Positions 25,437 to 33,043 of a stretch of DNA of 53,887 nt are shown here, piece by piece (within the stretch, counting starts at the first letter, position 1; each line of letters begins with the position of its first letter). The stretch lies in the NCBI GenBank assembly GCA_028279425.1, contig JANQNV010000290.1, positions 1-53,887 of the forward strand, written 5' to 3'. A program made the translations under genes and the position numbers. The notes beneath the pieces are model-generated. The model was not told where the DNA came from. It was given only the letters and a program-made list of their open reading frames with translations, and did not search any database. Source of the stretch: Longimicrobiales bacterium (GTDB lineage: Bacteria; Gemmatimonadota; Gemmatimonadetes; Longimicrobiales; Gaopeijiaceae).

Positions 25437-26548
25437 ACCCCCACCGAAAACCGCAGGACGCCGCTCCGGATCGAGTGTTGGATGCCCTCGGCCACGAGAT
25501 GCGCGTGAAGCGCGTTCATGGCCGGGTCTTCGGCGGTGTAGTGGCGTCCGCCCCCGCTCTGTCCCACCGATACGATGTGGGCGAGATGAGGCCCGGGAGG
25601 TCCTCCCGCCACGGGTAGGCCTTGCTCGAGGAGCCCTGCAGCGAGCCGGGTGGCCAGACCGCGCAGGTGCGTCTCCACCGCCTCCACATCCCACCCCAGA
25701 AGCAGATCCAACGCGGCCCCGGCCGCCGCCACCCCGAGGTAGTTGTAGTTGCCGAGATCGAAGCGCAGGGCGCCGGGCCGATACCGGAGTTCTCCTTCCG
25801 AAAAGGCCGTCTCGTGGGCGCCATCGAGATCGATCCCGTATCGGGCGACGTGGATCGGGAGGAGGCGGTCCGCCACCTCGCGACGCACGTACAGGAAACC
25901 CGTACCGTAGAGCCCGAGCATACACTTCTGCGTCGCCACCGCGAGAGCGTCTACCCCCAGGGCCCGTACGTCGGTGCGCAGGGCGCCGATGGACTGGGCG
26001 GCATCGACCAATGTCAGGGCTCCTGCCTCGCGGGCCGCTCCCGCTACGGCTGCGACGTCGGAGACGAAGCCCGGCGCGAACGAGACCGACGGCAGCGTGA
26101 CGACTCGGGTCCGATCGTCCATGGCCGCCGCCATCGCCGCGATGGGCAGGTGCCCCTCGCGGGCCGGGACGGCTCGCACCTCGATCCCCCTTCGCGCCCG
26201 AAGGTTGTACCAGAGGTAGATGTTGTTGGGGTGCTCGAGTGCGGGACACACCACGACGTTGTCGCCGGGCTCCCACGGCAGACTGGCCGCGAACAGGTTC
26301 AACCCCTCCGAGACGTTTTTGGTGAGGGCCACCTCGTCGGGGGCGGCGTTGACCAGCCGGGCGAATCCGGCGCGCGCCCGCTCGACGCCGGCCCGCAGTG
26401 TGTCCTTGTCGCCCCCGCGCGTCTGGCGCAGGTGGAGGTGGGCCTCCACCGCCTCTCGCACCGGGTCGGGCACGAGGCCTCGCGCCGCGACGTCGAAGTA
26501 GACCTGCTGCCGCGCCCCCGGGAAGAGGCTCCGCACCTCGGGGTTCAT
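25358..26548 (-). CDS. Class V PLP-dependent aminotransferase (cysteine desulfurase / isopenicillin-N epimerase-like)
   Basis: ATG 26548; 396 residues. Fold-type I class V features: YFDVAARGLVP at the start, TKNVSEGLN (phosphate contact), PALEHPNN, the cofactor Asp in VDAAQS (residue 182) with Gln185, and the Schiff-base lysine K208 in ATQKCMLGLYGTGFLYV. No cysteine-bearing desulfurase loop is evident, so an epimerase, kynureninase-like or lyase role on an amino acid is as likely as desulfuration. Cytoplasmic. It is the last gene of the five-gene operon, and its start overlaps the symporter stop by 4 bp. That coupling suggests it acts on what the symporter imports (inference). Its 3' end overlaps the antisense gene remnant. 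Confidence 0.85.
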   Translation of the reverse strand: MNPEVRSLFPGARQQVYFDVAARGLVPDPVREAVEAHLHLRQTRGGDKDTLRAGVERARAGFARLVNAAPDEVALTKNVSEGLNLFAASLPWEPGDNVVVCPALEHPNNIYLWYNLRARRGIEVRAVPAREGHLPIAAMAAAMDDRTRVVTLPSVSFAPGFVSDVAAVAGAAREAGALTLVDAAQSIGALRTDVRALGVDALAVATQKCMLGLYGTGFLYVRREVADRLLPIHVARYGIDLDGAHETAFSEGELRYRPGALRFDLGNYNYLGVAAAGAALDLLLGWDVEAVETHLRGLATRLAAGLLEQGLPVAGGPPGPHLAHIVSVGQSGGGRHYTAEDPAMNALHAHLVAEGIQHSIRSGVLRFSVGVYNDARDVDRLLAATGAWVREAGYGG

Positions 26549-27744
26549 GCCCGCGCCTCCTCGGAGCGGGCTACGAGAATGGTCCCGACCATGTCGCCCA
26601 TGATGTTCACCGTCGTGTTGCCCATGTCCACCAATCGATAGATGCCGCCCACGATCGCCGCGATCTCGATCGGCAGGTTGAACGCCTGTACGTAGATGAG
26701 CGCGATCACGAAGCCGCCACCCGGAATCCCTCCCGATCCCTCGGAGAGGAGGAGCCCGACGAGCAGCACGGTCAGCAGTGCGGCGGGGGCGAACGATACG
26801 CCGGCGGCCTGCGCGGTGAACATCAGCACCGCGCCCAGCATCACCGCCGTACCGTCCTTGTTGAGCTGTGCTCCCAGCGGGAGGGTGAAGGCGTAGACCT
26901 TCCGGGGCAACCCGACCTTGTCGGCCATCTCGAGCCCCACGGACAGCGACGCCAGGCTCGACGTGGTGGCCGCCGTCGTCGCCCACAACGGGCCCGTGTC
27001 CCTCAGGAAGCGAAGGGGACTCCAGCGCGCCCCGAACCGGAGGAGCACCATGTACCCGATGAACACTACGAGCTGGGCTCCCCACACCCCGAGGAGAAAA
27101 CGGGTCATCGGACCCAGGAGTGTCGCACCGTAGCGACCGACGGTGACGGCCATGAGGGCCCCGATGCCGACGGGGGCGATCACGAGCACGAGGTCGACGA
27201 GGCGGCGCAGCAGAGCGGCGAGGTCTTCGTAGCCCCGGGCCAACCGGTCGCGCGCCTCGCCTCCCAACACGAGCGTGGCCACTCCTACCATGACCGCGAT
27301 CACCACGATCTGGACGACGTTTCCGTCGACGAAGGCCCCGACCACGTTGGTGGGGACCATTCCCATCAGGACGTCGACCACCGACGGCACCGCTCCCACC
27401 GCCGCATCCACCGGGGCCGTCAACTCCATCCCGACCCCCGGCCGCAGGAGGGCCATCGCCCCGAGTCCGAGCGACAGGGCCAGCAGATCCGTGGCCACGA
27501 AATAGCTCATGATCTTCGCCGCCAGACGGCCGAACGTACGCACGTCGGCAAGGGCCGTCAGGCCGGCGAGGAGGTTGAAGAACACGAGGGGGATCGCCAC
27601 CAGGATGAGCAGCCGGATGAAGAGGTCTCCCAGGGGCTCCAGGGCGACGGCGCCCTCTCCCCAGACCGCGCCGATTCCGGAGCCGGCCACCATGCCCAGG
27701 AGAACCTGGGTGCCCGGGCCGAGTCGGGCCTCGGCGGTGCTCAA
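26545..27744 (-). CDS. Dicarboxylate/amino acid:cation symporter (DAACS family)
   Basis: The 399-residue membrane protein has about eight transmembrane helices and two re-entrant loops. Diagnostic motifs are the Ser/Thr-rich TTSSLASLSV (HP1), GAQLNKDGTA (TM7; the sodium/substrate region is usually GATINMDG), GSGGIPGGGFV (HP2) and DMGNTTVNIMGD (TM8; many glutamate carriers have DRxRTxxNVxGD). The Arg that binds dicarboxylate side chains is replaced by Asn (GNTTVN), which argues for a neutral amino acid or other substrate (inference from known transporters). It is followed with a 4-bp overlap by the PLP enzyme and preceded by the S41-like gene at 22 bp. Confidence 0.9.
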   Translation of the reverse strand: MSTAEARLGPGTQVLLGMVAGSGIGAVWGEGAVALEPLGDLFIRLLILVAIPLVFFNLLAGLTALADVRTFGRLAAKIMSYFVATDLLALSLGLGAMALLRPGVGMELTAPVDAAVGAVPSVVDVLMGMVPTNVVGAFVDGNVVQIVVIAVMVGVATLVLGGEARDRLARGYEDLAALLRRLVDLVLVIAPVGIGALMAVTVGRYGATLLGPMTRFLLGVWGAQLVVFIGYMVLLRFGARWSPLRFLRDTGPLWATTAATTSSLASLSVGLEMADKVGLPRKVYAFTLPLGAQLNKDGTAVMLGAVLMFTAQAAGVSFAPAALLTVLLVGLLLSEGSGGIPGGGFVIALIYVQAFNLPIEIAAIVGGIYRLVDMGNTTVNIMGDMVGTILVARSEEARA

Positions 27745-27766
27745 TGCAGCGTCGCCTTCATGGCCG

Positions 27767-29395
27767 TCATGGCCCGTCTCTTTCAGCGAGCTGCCGCAGT
27801 GCGGCGTCGAACAGGAGCCCGTAGTACTCGCGCACGTTGTCGGCGGTCAGGGGGATCCACTCGTCGATTTCGGCCGGATTGCCCTCGGCGATCTCCCCGC
27901 CCGGCGTGATCGTGTGCCCGATGTTCCACATGAACCGAACCACCGGCTGATCCGTTCCCGGAAAATGCAGCACCTCCTCCCACTCCCACGTGTTGGAGTA
28001 GCCCCCGGGGGGCATGCCCACGACGGGCCCCAGATCGTTGTCCACCACCTGGTGGATGAACTGGTCGAGGTGGGATCCCCCGGACGGACCGCTGATGACG
28101 GCGAAGGGCCCGGTGAAGTGGACCGCGGCGGGGTCCAGGACCCCGTCCGAGTCGCGGGGCGCGTGGGCCGACTTGAAGGGCACGTCGTTCGTGTAGGCGT
28201 CGCCCCGCTCGATCGCCGGAAGCACGTCCATCTCGAACCACTCCATGAGCCACCGGCCGTCGTCGATGGTCTCGGGCACCCCGCTGTCTTCGAGACGCCG
28301 GGCCTGGAAGGCGGCTTGGCGCTCCTCGACGAAGGGCCGGGTGACGTCGCTGATGCGCAGGTTGCCGAAGGTGGTCTTGAACGGCTTCGGTTGGAGCCGC
28401 TGGACGGCGTATGCACCGCGAGAGCCACCCCGGCTGCGGGTGACGTCGACGACGAGTGTCCAGTCCAGCCGGTCGAGTTCGGACGCCCACTCCACAAGGC
28501 GGTCGACGTCGTCGACCATCGTTTCACGGAACCCCGCCCACACGAGCACGAGCACCTCCGAAGCCTCGTCGACGAGGAGCTCGTAGGTCGTGGTGGAGAA
28601 TGCGGTCTCGAAGCCGTCGTATCGGGGCTCCGCGACCTCCTCCCACGACAGGGTCGCAGGGGACTCCATGGGGATCTCGTACGTGCGCTCCTGGCCGTCG
28701 GGCTCGCGCACTGCCAGAACGACCGATCCGTCGCCGCGGAGTTCCGGCGGGAAGATGGCCGTCTGCTGCGTCATGGCGTCGGCCAGTTCCCAGCGAAGGT
28801 CGTTCACCGTGGAATGCCGCATGTAGGCGGTGGCCTGTTCGAACCAGCGCTCCACGGGAAGGCCGTGCACCTCCACGACCCGCGATCCGATCGGCGGAAG
28901 CTCGGCCTCCGAGGCAGCGTGGTCGCCCACGAAGAAGGAGGCCCCTCCCAGCGCGAAGTCCGGGAAGACGCGCACGGGCGCCCGCAGAGGGTCGGCCTCG
29001 TCGGCCCCCGCGACCGGCAGACCTGCGCTGTCGGGCAGCTGCAGCCCGTCGGGCACCAGCGCCACGTCGAGATGCCGGTCCCGGCGAGCGTGACTCATCC
29101 GGCTGAGGGCGTAGAAGAGCTGGGTGTCGGTCTCGGCCCCGACCACGTCGCTGCGCACGGCCCGCATGGCCTCCATCGGATCGAAGCCGAAGTGCTCGCG
29201 CTTGTGGGGGGACCACGCCTCGCGGCGGTCGGTCCGGGCCAGGATCGTGTCGGCCAGGGCGGCCCGAAGCTCAGGGGTCCCGATCCGGGACGACGCCTCC
29301 GGCGAGGGTGCCGCGGTGCAGGCCGACCACGCCCCCACCAGGGCTGCGGCGACGCGGAGCCCGGCTCCGCGCGCGACCGAAGGAGAGCGCATCAT
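27767..29395 (-). CDS. S41-like (C-terminal processing peptidase fold) exported protein
   Basis: ATGATG start at 29395; 542 residues with a lipoprotein-like leader (VGAWSAC, then TAAP). The middle (about 280-330) has LDWTLVVDVTRSRGGSRG, like the S41 DLRNNGGG strand. Near residue 435 there is FAVISGPSGGSHLDQFIHQVVD, followed by VVGMPPGGYSNTWEW, where S41 peptidases carry the catalytic Ser and then the next strand. The general-base Lys of tail-specific proteases is not evident, so it may be a divergent or non-peptidase member. The large N-terminal part (40-270) is unassigned. Third gene of the operon; overlaps the copper monooxygenase gene by 4 bp, so their products probably act on the same extracytoplasmic substrate (inference). 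Confidence 0.65.
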   Translation of the reverse strand: MMRSPSVARGAGLRVAAALVGAWSACTAAPSPEASSRIGTPELRAALADTILARTDRREAWSPHKREHFGFDPMEAMRAVRSDVVGAETDTQLFYALSRMSHARRDRHLDVALVPDGLQLPDSAGLPVAGADEADPLRAPVRVFPDFALGGASFFVGDHAASEAELPPIGSRVVEVHGLPVERWFEQATAYMRHSTVNDLRWELADAMTQQTAIFPPELRGDGSVVLAVREPDGQERTYEIPMESPATLSWEEVAEPRYDGFETAFSTTTYELLVDEASEVLVLVWAGFRETMVDDVDRLVEWASELDRLDWTLVVDVTRSRGGSRGAYAVQRLQPKPFKTTFGNLRISDVTRPFVEERQAAFQARRLEDSGVPETIDDGRWLMEWFEMDVLPAIERGDAYTNDVPFKSAHAPRDSDGVLDPAAVHFTGPFAVISGPSGGSHLDQFIHQVVDNDLGPVVGMPPGGYSNTWEWEEVLHFPGTDQPVVRFMWNIGHTITPGGEIAEGNPAEIDEWIPLTADNVREYYGLLFDAALRQLAERDGP

Positions 29396-31134
29396 TCATT
29401 GCCTCCGGAGATGAGGACCAGGGAATCCGCGAGGGGCGACCCCGAGGAGACGCCGAGGGCGTCGAGACCGCGTCGGGCGGTCGCTTGCGCCTCGTCGACG
29501 CGTCCCGCCGCCCGGTAGGCGCGGGCCAGGGTGAGGAGGGCGCGGGGGTGGGATCCGCCCAGATCGCGACTCGCCCGCTCTGCCACGAAGACGGCGGATG
29601 CGGCATCGCCCGCGCCCAGGAAGGCGGCCGCCATGAGCACCATCACCGCGGGATCGTTGGCCTCGAGGAGCGCTTCTCGGTACGCCTCGACCGCCTCCGT
29701 CCATCGCCCCTCCGCCGCGAGTTGGTCTCCCCGGCCTCGCGCATCGTCTGCGAGCCACCGGGCGTCGGCTCCTCGGTAGAACTGGCCGAGGTCGGAGACG
29801 AGCCGCGCGCGATCGGAGGGCTCGACCGGCAGCACCTGGATGGCCAGCTCCGCCATTTCGTCGGTGGACTCCGGGCCGAAGGTGATCCGCCGAGGCGGGT
29901 CGAAGGGATTGCGGGGGTTCTCGGACGTGTTGTCGAAGGTCCACTCCATCACCACCACACTCCCGGCGGGAAGCTCGACGGGTTCCCGGAAGCGGTACTG
30001 GTCCTGCCAGTCGAAGTCCCAGTCCTCGATCCTCAGTAGCTCGCGTCGACTCCCGTCCGGGAGATCGGCCCAACTCACGACGGCACGCCCGAGGTAGTGT
30101 GCGTGGGGGTAGATCGTGAGGGCTTCGACGTCGACGGGGATCTGGAAACGCTCGCGCGCCACGTAGGCGGCCTCGCCCGGTGGGATGTCGAGCTCCTTGT
30201 TCTCCAGCATGATCACGACCGGCTGCGCTTCGGGGACCCCGTCGGCCAGGTAGAGCCCCAGGCGAGGGCGCACCGTCTCCTCCTGGCCCGTCGGCCGAAG
30301 ATGGAGCTGCAGCACCAGATCCGTACCGGGATCCAGCCTCCACGCCAGGTCGGGGCGGCCCGGGTCCGTGAGCCGTCCCGGCGTCCACCCGATGAAGAAG
30401 CCGTCCGGGCTGCCGGCGCTCCCTCCGGCGTCCATGCCGTCGAATCCCGGCGCGGGATCTCCGGCGTCGCGGGTGCGGGAGGCGTCGCTCTCGTCGACCA
30501 TGAAGCGGGCGTGGTGGACCACCCGTGGATTCCCGGGCAGCAGATCGGCGGTGCGGACGTAGACGGGGGCGTCGAGTTCCGGACGCACCACCACGTTCCG
30601 GTAGATGTCCTGCCCCTCGGCGGGGACCGTGTATGCCGGGAAGTCGACGACCAGATCGGGCTCCCCGAGCATCCAGCGCCCCGCGAAGGTCGGGGGCGAG
30701 GGGGCTTCGGCGAGGGTGCCCGGGGGGGCACCCGCCTCGACCCACTGCGCCAGGACCTCCGATTCGTGTGCCTCCAGGCGCCGGTCTCCCGTGAAGGCCG
30801 GTCCATCGGCCGAGGGGAGCCATGGAGGCATCCGACGCGTACCGACGGCTTGGAGGATCCGTTCGGCGCGCTCGGCCGCATCGTCGTAGCCGAGGAGGGG
30901 GAAGGGGGCGCTCCCCTCCGGCCGGTGGCAGTCGACACAGTGTCGGTAGAGGAGGGGCGCGACGTCGGCGGCCCAGGTGGGCGCTGCGGCCGAAGTCGAG
31001 GGCGCGATCGGCGACGGCCCCGCCCGACCCGGGCTCCACACCAGAAGCAGCACCAGCGCCCCGGAGGCCGCGAGCAGGGGTCTCGACGGCGCGCGCCGGT
31101 CCGCGGGCCTACCGAACCGGTCGCCTTCGCTCAT
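29392..31134 (-). CDS. Copper monooxygenase of the PHM type fused to a c-type haem domain and TPRs
   Basis: ATG 31134 overlaps the preceding stop by 4 bp; 580 residues. After an N-terminal membrane leader (about 19-35) comes a haem c site C66-x2-C69-H70 (YRHCVDCHRPEG) within a cytochrome-like domain with MPPW (about 103). Residues 150-410 match the two-domain PHM/dopamine beta-monooxygenase fold: H207-H208 and H278 fit the CuH site, and H344-x-H346 with M396 fit the CuM site, in the same order as rat PHM H107, H108, H172, H242, H244, M314. The C-terminal ~130 residues are TPR-like. Expected chemistry is O2-dependent hydroxylation outside the cytoplasm, with the haem a plausible electron donor in place of ascorbate (inference). 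Substrate unknown. Confidence 0.8.
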   Translation of the reverse strand: MSEGDRFGRPADRRAPSRPLLAASGALVLLLVWSPGRAGPSPIAPSTSAAAPTWAADVAPLLYRHCVDCHRPEGSAPFPLLGYDDAAERAERILQAVGTRRMPPWLPSADGPAFTGDRRLEAHESEVLAQWVEAGAPPGTLAEAPSPPTFAGRWMLGEPDLVVDFPAYTVPAEGQDIYRNVVVRPELDAPVYVRTADLLPGNPRVVHHARFMVDESDASRTRDAGDPAPGFDGMDAGGSAGSPDGFFIGWTPGRLTDPGRPDLAWRLDPGTDLVLQLHLRPTGQEETVRPRLGLYLADGVPEAQPVVIMLENKELDIPPGEAAYVARERFQIPVDVEALTIYPHAHYLGRAVVSWADLPDGSRRELLRIEDWDFDWQDQYRFREPVELPAGSVVVMEWTFDNTSENPRNPFDPPRRITFGPESTDEMAELAIQVLPVEPSDRARLVSDLGQFYRGADARWLADDARGRGDQLAAEGRWTEAVEAYREALLEANDPAVMVLMAAAFLGAGDAASAVFVAERASRDLGGSHPRALLTLARAYRAAGRVDEAQATARRGLDALGVSSGSPLADSLVLISGGNE

Positions 31135-31964
31135 CCGCCGATCTTGGGCTGCCGCGCCGTAGCCGCCGTGTGGGTCCAGACGAGGATCACGCCGCAGTCG
31201 ATCCCGAAGGTGCCGTACCCCACGGGGGCCTCGGCGGCGGAGCGGTAGACCTCGATCGCGAGCAGTTCCTGCCGATTCAGGCCGATCCATGCCTCGGTGC
31301 CCGGGGCCCGCCGGTCGTCGATGAAGACGACGGGATCGCACATCCCTCCTGGGCGTCGCATGGCCACCGTGCGGCCCCGGAGCCCATTCACGATCTCCAC
31401 GCGGCCGGTCCGCTGCAGGATCAGGGGAAGGTCGAGGTGCTGGGAGCGCTCGAGCTCGAGCGGTGTGAGGAACCGGCCTCGCCCGCTTGCGGCTCGCTCG
31501 ACGAACCCGTTCACGACGAGAGGGTGCATCTGGTCGAGGGTCTGCTCCTGCTCGACCTCCACCTCCATCTCCTCCAACCCCACGGGGTCGAGTTGCAGGC
31601 GGATTTCGATCTCGATGCGACTCTCGGGACCCACGTCGAAGACACCGCCCCGGACGGGCCGGTAGCCGATGCCCGACGTCCGAACGAAGAACATGCCCGG
31701 CTCCTCGGCCTCGAGGCTGAAGGCGCCGTCCTCATCGGTGAGGTCCAGGGCCACGCGTGCTCCGTCGAGGTCGGTCAGCTCGATCACGACCCCCTCGACG
31801 GGCGCCCCCCCTTCGGCTTCGACGATCCGGCCCTCGACCACCTGTGCGGCGGCGGGAGTCGCAGGGGCGAGGAGTCCGAACAGGCACAAGGCAGCCCAGC
31901 CGTGGGCCCGCCGCCACTTCGTCGGATTTCCTCTCGGTGCCGCTCGCCGGCTCATCGTCCCCAT
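31131..31964 (-). CDS. Secreted carboxypeptidase-regulatory-like protein with a TonB-receptor plug-like domain and no beta-barrel
   Basis: ATG 31964 (ATG 31955 also possible); 277 residues. A signal peptide ends in PAAAQ. Residues about 38-125 are a carboxypeptidase-regulatory-like beta sandwich (VVEGRIVEAEGGAPVEGVVI onward). Residues about 150-270 look like a TonB-dependent receptor plug: FLTPLELERSQHLDLPLILQ, RRPGGMCDPVVFIDDRR and LLAIEVYRSAAEAPVGYGT, ending ILVWTH. There is no barrel, as in a group of short proteins I recall from Gemmatimonadota. A Cys pair (GGMC and IDCG) may form a disulfide. It heads the five-gene operon. A partial paralogue lies convergently at the operon's far end (25038-25436). 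Probable role: periplasmic partner or sensor for outer-membrane transport (inference). Confidence 0.75.
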   Translation of the reverse strand: MGTMSRRAAPRGNPTKWRRAHGWAALCLFGLLAPATPAAAQVVEGRIVEAEGGAPVEGVVIELTDLDGARVALDLTDEDGAFSLEAEEPGMFFVRTSGIGYRPVRGGVFDVGPESRIEIEIRLQLDPVGLEEMEVEVEQEQTLDQMHPLVVNGFVERAASGRGRFLTPLELERSQHLDLPLILQRTGRVEIVNGLRGRTVAMRRPGGMCDPVVFIDDRRAPGTEAWIGLNRQELLAIEVYRSAAEAPVGYGTFGIDCGVILVWTHTAATARQPKIGG

Positions 31965-32027
31965 CTCGCGGTTCTCGGTCCATCGGGTCGCCACCAGCAC
32001 GGTGGCCCGTCGTCGATCCTCCGTATG

Positions 32028-32036
32028 TGATACACT
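32028..32036 (+). promoter_or_regulatory. Candidate extended -10 (TGATACACT)
   Basis: TG-A-TACACT in an otherwise GC-rich divergent gap between the plug operon and two small lipoproteins, 90 nt before the ATG at 32127. No -35 match is seen. Confidence 0.3.
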
Positions 32037-32126
32037 GCAACGCGTCGTTCGTCCAACCCTGGCCTCTCCACGCGGGGCGATCTCTCCCCGATCCTCTTCC
32101 TTGAACCTCGTCGCCCCGGAAGGGTA

Positions 32127-32624
32127 ATGTTCTGGCGCTCGTCCCCGCTGCGCGCTCCCTCGGCCTCGACTCCCATGGCACCACATCGGCTCTCCGCGAC
32201 TGTCCCGTCCCGACGAATGTTGGCTCTGGCCACCGCCCTGGCGCTCTGCTGGGGAGCGGCCGCCTGCGACATCCTCTCCTCGAGCATCAACCCCGAGGAA
32301 ATCCAGGTTGTGGTGGAGGGGCCGGCGGGCAATCAGGTGCAGTTGATCCTCGCCGACCGCTTCTTCTTCGCGGGGGGAACCGAAGAAACGGGCGCCTCGG
32401 TGAGCCTCATCACCGCCGACACGACGGTGGTGGAGCTGCCCTACGATCGCTCCTTCCCGCTGGCCCCCAGCTTCCAGTTCTACGCGCAGACGATGCCGGT
32501 CGATTCGGCGGCCGCCCCGATCGAGATTTCCATGCAGATCCTCGTCGACGGCGACGAGCGCTTCAGCAAGAGCGGGGCCCTCGGAGACCTGGACTTCGAG
32601 TACGTCTACTCCTTCAGCAACTAG
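32127..32624 (+). CDS. Small lipoprotein of unknown function
   Basis: ATG 32127 follows GGAAGG closely; an in-frame ATG at 32175 would give a more usual leader. The product (165 residues) has a lipobox (WGAAAC, then DILSSS), then a compact all-beta domain of about 115 residues (IQVVVEGPAGNQVQLILADR, later ISMQILVDGDERFSKSG). I do not recognise the family. It is 4 bp ahead of another small lipoprotein gene, so the two form an operon. Divergent from the copper monooxygenase operon, with which it may share a regulatory region. Function unknown; a cell-envelope structural or binding role is only a guess. Confidence 0.7.
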   Translation: MFWRSSPLRAPSASTPMAPHRLSATVPSRRMLALATALALCWGAAACDILSSSINPEEIQVVVEGPAGNQVQLILADRFFFAGGTEETGASVSLITADTTVVELPYDRSFPLAPSFQFYAQTMPVDSAAAPIEISMQILVDGDERFSKSGALGDLDFEYVYSFSN

Positions 32625-32628
32625 AGAG

Positions 32629-33033
32629 ATGGGTCTCCCGGTCAGGGCCCCGCGCTGGACCCGGTTCGGCGCGTTGGTGGCTGCCCTGGCCACGGCGGGA
32701 TGCTTCGCCTCCGCCACCCCGAACCCCTTCGACGATTCGGACCCGGAGAGGGGGCAGGTGGAGATCGAAGTGGAGAACATCTCCTTCAACGAGGCCACGG
32801 TGTTTGCCGTGACCCAGGCGCGTCGCTTCCGTCTGGGGGTGGTGCAGGGCAAGGGGAGCCGGACCTTCAACATCACCTTGCCCGCGCTTCAGGACATCGA
32901 GATCGAGATCGACCTCCTGGCCGGACAGCGCTTCCAGAGCCCCGTCTTCGCGGTAGCGCCCGGGCAGACCCTGGTCGTTCAGGTCCGAGAGCCGGTCTCC
33001 GGCTCCGTGGTGACGGTGCGGAACTCGGGCTGA
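32629..33033 (+). CDS. Small beta-rich lipoprotein of unknown function
   Basis: The 134-residue product has a leader ending in a lipobox (ALATAGC, then FASA) and about 95 residues of alternating beta strands (GQVEIEVENISFNEATVFAV, LPALQDIEIEIDLLAGQRF, LVVQVREPVSGSVVTVRN). The pattern resembles short envelope proteins of unknown function in Gemmatimonadota (impression, not a family assignment). Starts 4 bp after the previous lipoprotein gene and ends 10 bp before the convergent ankyrin gene, leaving no room for a strong terminator. Confidence 0.7.
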   Translation: MGLPVRAPRWTRFGALVAALATAGCFASATPNPFDDSDPERGQVEIEVENISFNEATVFAVTQARRFRLGVVQGKGSRTFNITLPALQDIEIEIDLLAGQRFQSPVFAVAPGQTLVVQVREPVSGSVVTVRNSG

Positions 33034-33043
33034 ACGGAGGGAC

